Shown one piece after another: positions 40,713 to 53,645 of a stretch of DNA of 64,000 nt (position 1 is its first letter; each line of letters starts with the position of its first letter). The notes below the pieces were generated by a model. The model had not been told where the DNA came from, did no database searches, and was given only the letters and a program-made list of their open reading frames with translations. Origin of the DNA: Actinomycetota bacterium (lineage in GTDB: Bacteria; Actinomycetota; Thermoleophilia; Gaiellales; Gaiellaceae); NCBI GenBank assembly GCA_005884575.1, contig VAWW01000058.1, positions 12,896 to 76,895 of the forward strand, read 5' to 3'. Made by a program: the position numbers and the translations under genes.

Positions 40713-41990
40713 CTACCCGGTGACCTGCTCGGCCCAAACTTTGGCAAGCTCGACGACCGTCGCCGCGGCCACGCCCATGTCCTCGACGCAGATCCACTCG
40801 CGCTCGCTGTGCGCCTGCTGGCCTCCGGTGAAGATGTTCGGCGTCGGCAGCCCCTTCTCCGTCAGGGCCGAGCCGTCGGTACCGCCGCGGATCGCCGTCT
40901 TGCGCGGCTCGAGCCCGGCCCGGCGGATCGCCTCCTCGAGCGCGCCGACGATCTCGGGACGCTGCTTCAGGGCGTCGCGCATGTTGCGGTAGGAGATCGA
41001 CGACTCGACCTCGATCGACGCGCGCGGGTCGAGACCGGCGACCTCGGCCGCGATGTCGCGGAGGAGCTGCACGTGCTGGTCGAGCAGGTCGTTCTCGAAG
41101 TCGCGGACGATGAAGCGGAGCTCGACCTCGGCATCCTCGCCGCTGATCCAGTTCGGGTGGACGTAGCCTTCCCGCCCTTCGGTCGTCTCCGGCGAGAGGG
41201 TGTCCTTCGGCAGGCGCGCGAGGATCTCGCCGGCGAGCTTGACGGCGTTGACCATCGCATCCTTCGCCCAGCCGGGATGGATGCTGCGGCCCTTGATCCT
41301 CATCTTCACCGCGGCGCCGGAGAATGTCTCCTCCTGGAGCTCGCCGGCCGTCGAACCGTCGAGCGTGTAGGCAGCGACGGCGCCGAAGCGCTCGATGTCG
41401 AAGTGCTTCGTGCCGGTGCCGATCTCCTCGTCGGGATTGAACGCGATGCGCAACGGACCGTGCGGGATCTCCGGATGGGCGACGAGGTAGGCGGCGGCCG
41501 CCATGATCTCCGCGACACCGGCCTTGTCGTCCGCGCCGAGGAGCGTCGTTCCGTCGGTCGTGATCAGCTCGTGCCCTGCGTGTGCGGCGAGCTCCGGCAC
41601 CTCGTCCGGGTCGAGAACCTGCGACGCGTCGGCCGGCAGCGCCAGCTTCCCGCCCTCGTAGCGGATGCGTTGCGGCTTCACGTTCGCGCCGCTGACGCTC
41701 GGGCTCGTGTCGACATGCGCGAGCACCCCGATCGTCGGCACATCGCCGTCGACGGTTGCTGGGACTGTGGCCGTCACGTAGCCGTGCTCGTCGAGCTCGG
41801 CGTCGGCGAGTCCGAGCTCTTTCAGCTCCCCGGCGAGCAGTCGCAGGAGGTCGAGCTGCTTGGCGGTGCTCGGATACGTCTCGCTGCCCTCCGCGGACTG
41901 GGTGTCGATACGGACGTAGCGCAGGAAGCGCTCGGCGGCATCCTCTGCGAGCCGGCAGACGAGCTCCTGTTGCGTCGTCTCCGTTGCCAT
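40713..41990 (-). CDS. pepT: peptidase T (tripeptide aminopeptidase)
   Basis: A 425-residue M20-family zinc aminopeptidase that removes the N-terminal residue of tripeptides. GVLAHVDTSP (zinc His and Asp), LLGADDKAGVAEI (bridging Asp and neighbouring residues), IAFNPDEEIGTGTKHFD (catalytic Glu) and KGRSIHPGWAKDAMVNA match PepT closely, and the length is normal. ATG at 41990. Divergent from the 42002 gene, with only 11 nt between the starts. Confidence 0.94.
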   Translation of the reverse strand: MATETTQQELVCRLAEDAAERFLRYVRIDTQSAEGSETYPSTAKQLDLLRLLAGELKELGLADAELDEHGYVTATVPATVDGDVPTIGVLAHVDTSPSVSGANVKPQRIRYEGGKLALPADASQVLDPDEVPELAAHAGHELITTDGTTLLGADDKAGVAEIMAAAAYLVAHPEIPHGPLRIAFNPDEEIGTGTKHFDIERFGAVAAYTLDGSTAGELQEETFSGAAVKMRIKGRSIHPGWAKDAMVNAVKLAGEILARLPKDTLSPETTEGREGYVHPNWISGEDAEVELRFIVRDFENDLLDQHVQLLRDIAAEVAGLDPRASIEVESSISYRNMRDALKQRPEIVGALEEAIRRAGLEPRKTAIRGGTDGSALTEKGLPTPNIFTGGQQAHSEREWICVEDMGVAAATVVELAKVWAEQVTG

Positions 41991-42001
41991 TCCGCCAGTG
42001 T

Positions 42002-42496
42002 ATGAGGATGGCGCCTCTCGACCGGTGGCTTCCCGAGTTCGACGTGCACGAGCTGCACGAGATCCACGTCGCCGCGACCGCGGAGACGGCGTTCGCCGCC
42101 GCGCTCGGAATCCCCGTCGCGCCCGATGCGCTCGTGCGGACGCTGTTCCGGCTCCGCGGCCTTCCGACCGGGGGCTCGCTCGAGGGAGCGATGCGGGCGA
42201 TCGGCTTCGTGGAACTCGAGCGGAGCCCGACGTCCCTCGTCCTGGGCGGGGCCGGACGGCCCTGGAGTCCGCTCGCCGGCCTGGTCGCCTGGGAGAAGGC
42301 CGGCGAAGGCCAGGTGCGGATGGCCTTTGCGCTGTGGGCGGAAGCGGAGGGCGACGGCGCCCGCCTCGCGACCGAGACGCGGGTGCTCGCACTCGGGGAA
42401 AGCGCCCGCAAGCGATTCCGCCGCTACTGGCTCGCAGTCGGCCCGTTCTCGGCGCTGATCCGCCGTCGCTGGCTGAAGGCCGCCGCGTCCATCTGA
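42002..42496 (+). CDS. hypothetical protein, DUF2867/START-like
   Basis: A 164-residue soluble protein. The C-terminal half (LATETRVLALGESARKRFRRYWLAVGPFSALIRRRWL) looks like the end of a START/SRPBCC-type lipid-binding fold seen in many actinobacterial hypothetical proteins. The N-terminal half is hydrophobic-amphipathic (HELHEIHVAATAETAFAAAL). Ligand unknown. It overlaps the start of the first EamA transporter by 1 nt, so it may act with it. ATG at 42002, or 42008. Confidence 0.65.
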   Translation: MRMAPLDRWLPEFDVHELHEIHVAATAETAFAAALGIPVAPDALVRTLFRLRGLPTGGSLEGAMRAIGFVELERSPTSLVLGGAGRPWSPLAGLVAWEKAGEGQVRMAFALWAEAEGDGARLATETRVLALGESARKRFRRYWLAVGPFSALIRRRWLKAAASI

Positions 42497-43371
42497 TGCC
42501 CGTCCTCGCGCTCGTTCTGGTCACCGCGGTGTGGGGGGTGACCTTCGTCCAGGTCAAGGACGCCGTCGCGCTCTATCCACTCTTCGCGTTCCTCGCGCTC
42601 CGCTTCGCGATCGCGTCGCTCGCCTTGCTGCCGCCGGCGTGGCCGCGGCTGCGTTCGCTGGGCACGCGCGGAACGCTGCAGGCGGCCGGGCTGGGGTTGC
42701 TGCTCGCGGCCGGCTACGCGCTGCAGACGGCGGGACTCCAGCGGACGACCGTCTCGGGCACTGGGTTCATCACCGGGATGTACGTCGTGCTCACGCCGTT
42801 GATCGCGCTCGTGCTCTTCCGCGCGCGGATCCCCTGGTCGGCATGGGGCGGCGTGGCCGTTGCGACGGTCGGCCTCGCGATGCTGTCGGGAATTCACGCG
42901 GGATCGCTGCTGGGCGACATGCTCGTCCTCGCAGGCTCAGCGGTGTACTCGCTGCAGATCGTGCTGCTCGAGCGGTACGCGCCGCTCTACGAGCCGCTCG
43001 CGCTGACGTTCGTCGAGATGGCCGCGGCGCTCGTCGGGTTCGCGATCGTCGCCGCCGCGGCGGGACAGTTCGACCGCGCGCCGACGGGCTGGACGGTCTG
43101 GGGCGCGCTCGTCGTCACGGGCGTGTTCGCCAGCGCGCTCGCCTACCTCGTCCAGAGCTGGGCGCAGCGGCGCACGACCGCGACGCAGACGGCGTTGATC
43201 TTCACGCTCGAGCCGGTCTTCACCGGCATCTTCGGGTTCTCGCTCGCCGGCGACCGGCTCGGCGCCGTCGGCTGGGGCGGCTGCGCCGTCATCCTGGCCG
43301 GGATCGCGCTCGCGGAGCCCACGGCCGCAACCGTCCTCGCGCGGCTCGTGCGAAGGCCCGCGCGCTCGTGA
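42496..43371 (+). CDS. EamA/DMT-family transporter
   Basis: A 291-residue membrane protein with ten predicted helices in two EamA repeats (VTAVWGVTFVQVKDAV at the first; FTGIFGFSLAGDRLGAVGWGGCAVILAGIALAE at the second). Drug/metabolite exporters of this type move amino acids, nucleobases or other small molecules. Start ATG overlaps the stop of the DUF2867-like gene (TGATG), and its stop overlaps the next transporter start (GTGA). Confidence 0.9.
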   Translation: MPVLALVLVTAVWGVTFVQVKDAVALYPLFAFLALRFAIASLALLPPAWPRLRSLGTRGTLQAAGLGLLLAAGYALQTAGLQRTTVSGTGFITGMYVVLTPLIALVLFRARIPWSAWGGVAVATVGLAMLSGIHAGSLLGDMLVLAGSAVYSLQIVLLERYAPLYEPLALTFVEMAAALVGFAIVAAAAGQFDRAPTGWTVWGALVVTGVFASALAYLVQSWAQRRTTATQTALIFTLEPVFTGIFGFSLAGDRLGAVGWGGCAVILAGIALAEPTAATVLARLVRRPARS

Positions 43372-44225
43372 GCGCGGTCTTGCTCGCGTGCCTGTCCGCG
43401 CTGCTCTTCGGCGCGATGAGCGTCGGCCTGCGCATCGGGCTGCAGCGGCGGCCGGACGTCCCGACGGCCACGGTCGCGACCGTGGTGTCCGCGTTCGTGG
43501 TCGCACTCGTCTTGGCCGCGGCCGAGGCGCCTTTCCGCAACGTGCATCTTCGTCATGCGTGGCCGTTCGCGCTCGCCGGAATGCTGTCGCCGGGTCTGGC
43601 GCAGATCTTCGTCACGCTCGCGGTCCGCGACGTCGGCGCGTCGCGCAGCTCGGTCGTGCTCGGCTCGGCGCCGCTCGTCGCGGTCACGATCGCGTTGATC
43701 TTTCTCGGCGAGCCGGCGAGCGCGCCGCTGCTCATCGGCGCGGTGCTGATCGTCGCGGGCGGCGTCGAGCTCGCGCGGGAGCGGGACCGGCCCGAGCACC
43801 TGCTCTCGGTCGGCCTGCTGTTCGCGTTCGTCGCAGTCGTGCTCTTCTCGATCCGCGACAACGTGCTGCGGTGGCTCGCCGTCGGCTCGAACGTGCCGCC
43901 GGGCGTCGCAGCCGCGGCCGCGCTCGGCGGCGGCGCAGCGGTGAGCGTCGCCGTGATGGGGCCGCGCCTCCGCGGACGAGGGCTATGGGATGCGCTGCCC
44001 TACGTGCCGGTCGGGTTCTTCTTCGGCACGTCCTACGTGGCGCTGTTCGAGGCGTACTACCGCGGCCGGGTCACCGTCGTCTCGCCGCTGATCGCGACGG
44101 AGTCGCTGTGGGGCGTCGTCCTCTCGGTGCTGCTGCTGCGGGAGAGCGAGGTCGTCGGCCGCCGCCTCGTCGTGGGCGCAGCGCTGATCGTCGCCGGCGG
44201 CGCGCTGATCGGCGCGTACCGCTAG
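43368..44225 (+). CDS. EamA/DMT-family transporter (second copy)
   Basis: A 285-residue membrane protein of the same superfamily as its upstream neighbour but clearly different in sequence (SALLFGAMSVGLRIGLQRRPD; SSVVLGSAPLVAVTIALIFLGEPASAPLLIGAVLIVAGG; TESLWGVVLSVLLLRESEVVG). GTG start in a 4-nt overlap. Together they may form a two-subunit pump or two separate exporters. It ends 79 nt before the insertion sequence. Confidence 0.88.
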   Translation: MSAVLLACLSALLFGAMSVGLRIGLQRRPDVPTATVATVVSAFVVALVLAAAEAPFRNVHLRHAWPFALAGMLSPGLAQIFVTLAVRDVGASRSSVVLGSAPLVAVTIALIFLGEPASAPLLIGAVLIVAGGVELARERDRPEHLLSVGLLFAFVAVVLFSIRDNVLRWLAVGSNVPPGVAAAAALGGGAAVSVAVMGPRLRGRGLWDALPYVPVGFFFGTSYVALFEAYYRGRVTVVSPLIATESLWGVVLSVLLLRESEVVGRRLVVGAALIVAGGALIGAYR

Positions 44226-44304
44226 ACCGGCTTCGACGTGGGTACCAGGTACCGACGCAAAAGTGTGACGGTTTGTCCACAGGGTGCCCCGGGTTTGGGG
44301 CTAG

Positions 44305-45272
44305 ACGATTGATTCCTAAGTCGTAGGGACCGGCTGGGTGGCGCCGAAGTCGGCGGTGTCTGTTCACCGTCGACCCGAAGGAGGCCGATTGTGTCTGCCG
44401 ACCTCGACGCCTTGTTGACCTGCCTTTACGTGCTGGTCGATGATCTCCTGCCGGGCAGGCGACGATTTGGCCGGCCGCCGCGGATCTCCGACGGCGAGCT
44501 GATCTGCCTGGCGGTCGCCCAGGTGCTGCTCGACTGCGCCGACGAGACGCGCTTCCTGCGGCTCGCCAAGCAACGGCTTTCGCATCTGTTCCCGTACATC
44601 CCCGGCCAGTCCGGCTTCAACAAGCGGCTGCGCTGCTTGGCGCCCCAGCTTGCGCAGGCGGTCACGCTGCTCGCGCAGCTGTCGCCGTCGTTTTGCGATC
44701 GGCTGCGGCTGCTCGACTCGACGCCGGTGCCGTGCGCGGCCTCACGCGAGACCGTCCGCCGCTCCCAGCTGGCCGGGCTCGGCGGCTACGGCTACTGCCG
44801 CTCACACAGCCGCTGGTTCTGGGGCTTCCGGCTCTACCTGCTCTGCAGCCCCGACGGGCTGCCGATCGGCTTCGAACTCGCACCGGCAAACGCGCCCGAA
44901 CGTGCTGTGGCCGCCGAGCTGCTCGAGCGTGTACTCGAGCCCGGCCAGATCGTGATCGGCGACAAAGGCTTCGCTGGCAGCGAATTCGAACAGCTCGTCG
45001 CCTCGCTCGGCGGCACGCTGCTGCGCCCCGACCGCAAAAACGAACAACCGCGCTTCGGCTCCCTCGGCGGCATCCGCCAATGGATCGAATCGACCTTCGA
45101 CACGCTCAAGGACCAGCTCTCGCTCGAACGCCACGGCGGCCGCACCCTCACCGGCCTCGTCAGCCGCATCGCCCGACGACTCCTCGCCCTCACCGCCGTC
45201 CTACTCCACAACTGGCAGCTCGGCACACCCGGCCGCCACCTCACCGCCTACGACCACTAAGGAATCAATCGT
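44305..45272 (+). mobile_element. IS982-family-like insertion sequence, 968 bp
   Basis: Terminal inverted repeats begin ACGATTGATTCCT on the left and mirror it on the right (left: ACGATTGATTCCTAAG-TCGTAG; right, reverse strand: ACGATTGATTCCTTAGTGGTCGTAG, so 13 bases match exactly before small differences). Both sides are flanked by CTAG, a possible 4-bp target duplication, though CTAG is itself a palindrome and could be part of the repeats. The element carries one intact transposase. The right flank CTAG holds the TAG stop of the neighbouring gene, which stays complete. Confidence 0.85.
44391..45260 (+). CDS. IS982-type DDE transposase
   Basis: A 289-residue transposase. LLDSTPVPC holds the first Asp, IVIGDKGFAG the second, and RQWIESTFDTLKDQLSLERHGGRT the Glu; these fit the DDE triad of IS982-like elements. 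The N-terminus LDALLTCLYVLVDDLLP is typical. GTG start with GAAGGAGG ribosome-binding site. The frame is full length, so the element may still move. Confidence 0.93.
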   Translation: MSADLDALLTCLYVLVDDLLPGRRRFGRPPRISDGELICLAVAQVLLDCADETRFLRLAKQRLSHLFPYIPGQSGFNKRLRCLAPQLAQAVTLLAQLSPSFCDRLRLLDSTPVPCAASRETVRRSQLAGLGGYGYCRSHSRWFWGFRLYLLCSPDGLPIGFELAPANAPERAVAAELLERVLEPGQIVIGDKGFAGSEFEQLVASLGGTLLRPDRKNEQPRFGSLGGIRQWIESTFDTLKDQLSLERHGGRTLTGLVSRIARRLLALTAVLLHNWQLGTPGRHLTAYDH

Positions 45273-45596
45273 CTAGCGGCGGAACGCGTATGCGACGTTG
45301 ATGACGGCGATCGCGATCCAGGCGATCACGGCCAGCCACGGGTCGCCGTGGGAGGTCGAGATCGCCGTCACCGGGATGCCGAGCGCGATCGACCCGAGGG
45401 CCAACGGCGTGATCGAGCGGTGCTCGATGTCCCGCCGGGCGGGCGGGCCGGCGGGCCGCCGCTCCCGCGCGTCCAGGCGGCGCTCGATCCGCTCGACGAG
45501 GTTGTCGACGATCTCCGGCTCGTACTCCCGGCCCAGCTCGTGGCGCGCGGCCAGGGCGGATTCGACCTCCTCGCGCCGCACTACCGGGTCGCTCAT
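45273..45596 (-). CDS. small two-helix membrane protein, 107 aa
   Basis: A 107-residue protein with a cytoplasmic N-terminal helix (RREEVESALAARHELGREYEPEIVDNLVERIERRLDARE) and two hydrophobic helices (PLALGSIALGIPVTAI and WLAVIAWIAIAVINVAYAF). Actinobacteria have many such short helical-plus-2TM proteins of unknown role. The insertion sequence abuts its stop codon without changing the reading frame. Divergent from dnaK. Confidence 0.68.
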   Translation of the reverse strand: MSDPVVRREEVESALAARHELGREYEPEIVDNLVERIERRLDARERRPAGPPARRDIEHRSITPLALGSIALGIPVTAISTSHGDPWLAVIAWIAIAVINVAYAFRR

Positions 45597-45682
45597 GGGG
45601 CCCAGCGTACTCCCTGAGACCGCCTAGAATCTGCTATAAAAGGGCTTAGATTTTCTCAGCAAGAAGGGAGACATACCGGACA

Positions 45683-47566
45683 ATGGCTAAGACAATCGGC
45701 ATCGACCTGGGCACGACGAACTCGTGCATGGCCGTGCTCGAGGGCGGCGAGCCCACCGTCATTCCGAACGCCGAGGGCGGCCGCACCACGCCGTCCGTGG
45801 TGGCGTTCACGAAGGACGGCCAGCGACTCGTCGGCGCCCCCGCGCGACGGCAGCAGGTCACGAACCCGACCAACACGATCTTCTCGATCAAGCGGTTCAT
45901 GGGCCGCAAGTTCGACGAGGTCTCGGAGGAGATGACCATCGTCCCGTACGAGGTCGTCCAGGGCCCGAGCGGCGACGTTCGCGTCAAGGCGGAGGGCAAG
46001 GACTACGCCCCGCCGGAGATCAGCGCGATGATCCTCCAGAAGCTCAAGCGGGACGCCGAGGCGTACCTCGGCGAGCAGGTCACGGACGCGGTCATCACCG
46101 TCCCGGCCTACTTCAACAACGCGCAGCGCGAGGCGACGAAGGACGCCGGCAAGATCGCCGGCCTCAACGTCCTGCGCATCATCAACGAGCCGACCGCGGC
46201 CTCGCTCGCGTACGGGCTCGACAAGGAGCACGACCAGACGATCCTCGTCTTCGACCTCGGCGGCGGCACGTTCGACGTGTCGGTGCTCGAGCTCGGCGAG
46301 GGCGTCTTCGAGGTCAAGTCGACCGCGGGTGACAACCACCTCGGCGGCGACAACTTCGACAAGGCGATCGTCGACTGGATGGTCGCGGAGTTCAAGAAGG
46401 ACCAGGGCATCGACCTCGCCGCCGACAAGATGGCGCTCCAGCGTCTCTACGAGGCGGCGGAGAAGGCGAAGATCGAGCTCTCCTCGACGATGACGACGCA
46501 GATCAACCTGCCGTTCGTCACCGCGACGCAGGAGGGTCCGAAGCATCTCGACCTCCAGCTCACCCGGGCGAAGCTCGAGGAGATCACCGCCGACCTGATC
46601 GAGCGGACCGTCGGTCCGACGAAGCAGGCGCTGAAGGACGCGGGCCTCGACGCCTCCGGCATCGAGCACGTCGTCCTCGTCGGCGGCATGACCCGCATGC
46701 CCGCCGTGCAGGCGAAGGTGAAGGAAATCGTCGGCAAGGATCCGCACAAGGGCGTCAATCCGGACGAGGTCGTCGCCGTCGGCGCCGCGCTGCAGGCCGG
46801 CGTGCTGAAGGGCGAGGTCAAGGACATCCTGCTCCTCGACGTCACGCCGCTGAGCCTGGGCATCGAGACCAAGGGCGGCGTCTTCACGCAGCTGATCGAG
46901 CGCAACACGACGATTCCGACGAAGAAGTCGGAGACGTTCTCGACCGCTGAGGACAACCAGCCGTCGGTCGAGATCCACGTGCTCCAGGGCGAGTCGGAAA
47001 TGGCCGCCTATAACAAGACGCTCGGCAAGTTCCAGCTCGTGGGCATCCCGCCGGCGCCGCGGGGCATGCCGATGATCGAGGTGATCATCAACGTCTCGGC
47101 GAAGGACCTCGGCACGGGCAACGTGCAGCAGATCCAGATCACCGGCGGCTCGGGCCTGAAGGAGGAAGAGGTCCAGCAGATGATCCGGGACGCGGAGTCG
47201 CACGCCGACGAGGCGCGCAAGCTCCGCGAGACGGTCGACGCGAAGAACCTCGCCGAGACGCTCGCGTATCAGACCGAGCGCACGCTCAAGGACCACCGCG
47301 ACAAGCTCGACGAGTCCGAGGCCTCGACGATCGAGGGCCGGATCATGGAGCTGCGCCAGGCGCTCGAGACCGATGACGTCGCAGACATCCGCGCCAAGAC
47401 GGATGCGCTGCAGGAGGCCTCGCACAAGCTCGCCGAGGCGGTCTACGCCCAGGCGACGCAGCAGGCCCAGGCGTCGGCGCCCGGCGACGGCGCCCCGTCC
47501 GCGGAGGATGAGGTCGTCGAAGAGGGCGACTACGAGGTGATCGACGAAGAGGCGAAGACGTCGTAA
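45683..47566 (+). CDS. dnaK: chaperone DnaK (Hsp70)
   Basis: A 627-residue Hsp70. [17 protein letters not shown] at the N-terminus, [15 protein letters not shown], and [18 protein letters not shown] are the ATPase signatures. The substrate-binding domain ([21 protein letters not shown]) and acidic C-terminal tail are complete. A -10 like element TATAAA stands at 45635-45640, 43 nt before the start; I see no clear -35. First gene of dnaK-grpE-dnaJ-hspR-clpB; HspR likely represses it, but no perfect HAIR operator could be found in the 86-nt gap. Confidence 0.98.
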   Translation: MAKTIGIDLGTTNSCMAVLEGGEPTVIPNAEGGRTTPSVVAFTKDGQRLVGAPARRQQVTNPTNTIFSIKRFMGRKFDEVSEEMTIVPYEVVQGPSGDVRVKAEGKDYAPPEISAMILQKLKRDAEAYLGEQVTDAVITVPAYFNNAQREATKDAGKIAGLNVLRIINEPTAASLAYGLDKEHDQTILVFDLGGGTFDVSVLELGEGVFEVKSTAGDNHLGGDNFDKAIVDWMVAEFKKDQGIDLAADKMALQRLYEAAEKAKIELSSTMTTQINLPFVTATQEGPKHLDLQLTRAKLEEITADLIERTVGPTKQALKDAGLDASGIEHVVLVGGMTRMPAVQAKVKEIVGKDPHKGVNPDEVVAVGAALQAGVLKGEVKDILLLDVTPLSLGIETKGGVFTQLIERNTTIPTKKSETFSTAEDNQPSVEIHVLQGESEMAAYNKTLGKFQLVGIPPAPRGMPMIEVIINVSAKDLGTGNVQQIQITGGSGLKEEEVQQMIRDAESHADEARKLRETVDAKNLAETLAYQTERTLKDHRDKLDESEASTIEGRIMELRQALETDDVADIRAKTDALQEASHKLAEAVYAQATQQAQASAPGDGAPSAEDEVVEEGDYEVIDEEAKTS

Positions 47567-48052
47567 TGACGGACGAGCCTCGCATCGAAGAGCAGAGCGA
47601 GCAGGTTCCCGACGAGGGCGGCGAGGACGAGCGCCTCGCCGCCCTCGAGGACCAGCTGAAGCGAGTCGCGGCGGACTTCGACAACTTCCGCAAGCGCGCC
47701 GTGCGCGAGCGCGCAGACACGGTCGCGTTCGCGAACGAGCGGCTCGTGAAGGAGCTGCTGCCGATCCTCGACGACCTCGAGCGCGCGCTCGTGGCCGCGC
47801 ACGACCACGAGGAGGCCAAGCTGATCGAAGGCGTGCAGCTGGTGCACCGCTCACTCGAGACGCTGCTGCGGCGCGAGGGCCTGAAGGAGATCGAGACCGA
47901 GGGACGGTTCGACCCGCATGTGCACGAGGCGCTGCTCTCGCAGCCGTCCGAGCAGGACGAGGGCGCCGTGATCGACGTGCTCCAGAAGGGCTACAAGCTC
48001 GGCGACCGTGTGCTGCGGCCCGCGCGCGTCGTCGTCGCCGGACCGAGGAGCG

Positions 48053-48060
<8 letters not shown>
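47566..48060 (+). CDS. grpE: nucleotide exchange factor GrpE
   Basis: A 164-residue protein that releases ADP from Dna[28 protein letters not shown] forms the long coiled coil, [12 protein letters not shown] is the signature helix, and [10 protein letters not shown] and [16 protein letters not shown] complete the beta domain. The ATG shares one base with the dnaK stop, so the two are coupled. Confidence 0.97.
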
Positions 48061-49139
<1,079 letters not shown>

Positions 49140-49147
<8 letters not shown>

Positions 49148-49508
49148 TCGCCCGCGCTACATGATCAGCGTCGCCGCCGACATCGTCGGCATGCATCCGC
49201 AGACGCTCCGAATTTACGAGAACAAGGGTCTCGTCCGTCCGAAGCGCACGCCCGGCGGCACGCGGCTCTACTCGGAGCGCGACCTCGAGCGGCTGCGCGC
49301 GATCCAGCACCTGACGACCGAGCTCGGGCTCAACCTGGCCGGCGTGGAGCACGTCCTGCGGCTGCAGGACGAGGTGCAGCGGATGCGCGAGCGGCTCGCC
49401 CGCATGGAGCGGGAGATGCGCCGCGCCGTCGACGAGGTGCACAAGACCTACAGGCGGGAGCTGGTGCTCTACCGGCCCCCGACGGAACTCGTACCGAAAA
49501 GGAACTGA
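49140..49508 (+). CDS. hspR: HspR, MerR-family heat-shock repressor
   Basis: A 122-residue MerR-type regulator: [49 protein letters not shown], then a dimerisation coiled coil. HspR represses the dnaK operon and clpB in actinobacteria by binding HAIR operators, with DnaK as co-repressor. ATG overlaps the dnaJ end by 8 nt, and clpB follows after 5 nt. Confidence 0.96.
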
Positions 49509-49513
49509 ACTGC

Positions 49514-51985
<2,472 letters not shown>

Positions 51986-52100
51986 CGAGGGACTCAGTCT
52001 GGGGCCGCGTTCGCCGATAAAAGGCGGATGCGGCCCCTCCTCATCTGCGCGACGGCGCTCCTGCGCCAGCTGCTCGTCTCGCGCCTCCCGTAGGCGAAAC

Positions 52101-52529
52101 GTGCAAAAGAAGCTTCTCGCGGCCCTCGCTCTCGGAGCGATCGCGGCGCTGGCTGTCGCGGCGCTCGCTCTCGGGGGTGTGGCCAACTCGCGCAAGGTCT
52201 CCGCGAAGCTGACCGCGCGACGCGGAGCAGAGGGCGGGTTCGCCGGCATCTACCTCAGCAATGCGAACGGCGTCACGCTCCTGTGGACGCTGAGCTTCTC
52301 CGGCCTCAGCGGCGCCGCGACAGCCGCGGAGATCCACAAGGCCACGGGCGCCGTCGTGGTGCCGCTCTGCAGGCCGTGCACGAGCGGGCAGGCGGGGAGC
52401 GCGATCCTGTCGGAGGCTGTGATCTCGGCTCTCGGCTCCGGCGGCGCGTACGTCACCGTCCGCACGGCGAAGAACGCCGGCGGCGAGATTCGCGGCGGCG
52501 TGAACGTCTCGCGCCCAGGAAGCGAGTAG
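52101..52529 (+). CDS. secreted CHRD-domain protein
   Basis: A 142-residue exported protein with a signal peptide (KKLLAALALGAIAALAVAALALGG). The rest is a CHRD-type beta domain (GVTLLWTLSFSGLSGAATAAEIHKA; AGGEIRGGVNV). Two cysteines sit in CRPCTSGQAG. CHRD proteins of actinobacteria are secreted or surface proteins of unknown role. Start chosen at GTG 52101; an upstream open stretch is out of place with the signal peptide. Confidence 0.82.
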   Translation: MQKKLLAALALGAIAALAVAALALGGVANSRKVSAKLTARRGAEGGFAGIYLSNANGVTLLWTLSFSGLSGAATAAEIHKATGAVVVPLCRPCTSGQAGSAILSEAVISALGSGGAYVTVRTAKNAGGEIRGGVNVSRPGSE

Positions 52530-52539
52530 CGTCCCGGCC

Positions 52540-53079
52540 GTGCTGCTCGTCGTCGCCGCCACCGAGCCGGAGCTGAGCGGCGCGCGGGACGTTCCGACGC
52601 TCGCGTGCGGGATCGGACCGGTCGACTCGGCCGCGGCGACGGCGCGCGCGCTCGCCGGGCGGCGGCCCGAAGCGGTCCTGCACGTCGGCGTCGCAGGCTG
52701 CCGCCGCGGCTGCGGACTCGATCCGGGCCGGATCGTGATCGGCTCCGAGTCGATCTACTGCGACACCGACTCACGGCTCGTCGTCGGCCGGGTCGAGCCG
52801 GATCCGCGCCTGCTCGCCGCGGCGCGCGCGGCCCTGCCGGGGGCGGCCCTGCTGCCGATCGGGACGAGTGCGCGGGTCGGCGGCACGAGCGGCTGCGACG
52901 TCGAGGCGATGGAGGGCTTCGGCGTCCTGCGCGCCGCCGCCGCAGCCGGGGTGCCGGCGCTCGAGGTGCGCGCGATCGCGAACGAGATCGAGGAGGCCGA
53001 CCGGGGGCTCTGGCGGCTCGACGACGCGCAGGCCGCGCTCGCGGCGACCGTGCCGGCGCTCGTCCGCGCATTTGGGTGA
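52540..53079 (+). CDS. nucleoside phosphorylase-fold protein, futalosine-hydrolase-like
   Basis: A 179-residue protein of the purine-nucleoside phosphorylase/MTAN fold. HVGVAGCRRGCGLDPGRIVIGS, then SGCDVEAMEGFGVLRAAAAAGVPALEVRAIANEIEEADRG is the active-site pattern with the catalytic Asp in place of the usual second glutamate region. The layout is closest to futalosine hydrolase (MqnB, menaquinone route); other mqn genes are not in the window, so the substrate is not certain. GTG start. Confidence 0.68.
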   Translation: MLLVVAATEPELSGARDVPTLACGIGPVDSAAATARALAGRRPEAVLHVGVAGCRRGCGLDPGRIVIGSESIYCDTDSRLVVGRVEPDPRLLAAARAALPGAALLPIGTSARVGGTSGCDVEAMEGFGVLRAAAAAGVPALEVRAIANEIEEADRGLWRLDDAQAALAATVPALVRAFG

Positions 53080-53091
53080 TTCGACGCGGTC

Positions 53092-53583
53092 GTGCTGTTG
53101 GCCGATACTTCCGGCGTGGCGAGCGGCGGCGAACAACGCGGCGTCGTCGGGTTGCTGACGTCGCTCTGCCGGGAGCTGGTCGCGTCGCCCGGCGGCGACG
53201 GATGTCTCGCGTCGCGGGTGATCGGCGACGTGCTGATCGGCGTCGCCGACTACGCGCCCGACGGCCGGACGCTCCAGCTCGGCCACGGCTATCTCGTGTC
53301 GGACTACCCGGAGACGAAGCTCGTGCTCGAGTCGCGGCAGCCGCGCTGCCTCTCGCTGGCCGACGACGACGTCGATCCCGGCGAGGCGGCGATCCTGGAG
53401 GCGCTCGGCTTCGAGGCGCTCGCGATGCTGCCGCTCGAAGCGGGGGCCAGCGTCTGGGCGCTGATCGAGATCTACCGTGCCGGCACGGCGTTCACCGACG
53501 AGGACCTGGAGGTCGCGTCGGCCACGATCGCGCGCTTCGCGCGCCTGCTCGAAGAGCTCCTCGCCGGCCCGGCGAGTCGTTGA
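53092..53583 (+). CDS. GAF-domain protein
   Basis: A 163-residue protein that is essentially one GAF domain (LASRVIGDVLIGVADYAPDG; HGYLVSDYPETKLVLESRQPRCLSLADDD; AMLPLEAGASVWALIEIYRAGTAFTDEDLEVAS). It may bind a small ligand or act as a stand-alone sensor. GTG start. It lies 12 nt after the nucleoside-phosphorylase gene. Confidence 0.8.
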   Translation: MLLADTSGVASGGEQRGVVGLLTSLCRELVASPGGDGCLASRVIGDVLIGVADYAPDGRTLQLGHGYLVSDYPETKLVLESRQPRCLSLADDDVDPGEAAILEALGFEALAMLPLEAGASVWALIEIYRAGTAFTDEDLEVASATIARFARLLEELLAGPASR

Positions 53584-53645
53584 TGAGCGGCGCCACGAGA
53601 TCGCCCGCGAGATCGGGGCATCGATCATCTAGCCTGACGGTCGCG

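Noticed and set aside
44391-45260. IS element as a carrier of cargo genes
   Set aside because: The 968-bp element holds only the transposase; no passenger gene lies between the repeats.
45597-45682. Perfect HAIR operator before dnaK
   Set aside because: The gap contains CTTAGA and CTCAGCAAG, but the spacing and arms do not form the CTTGAGT-N7-ACTCAAG palindrome.
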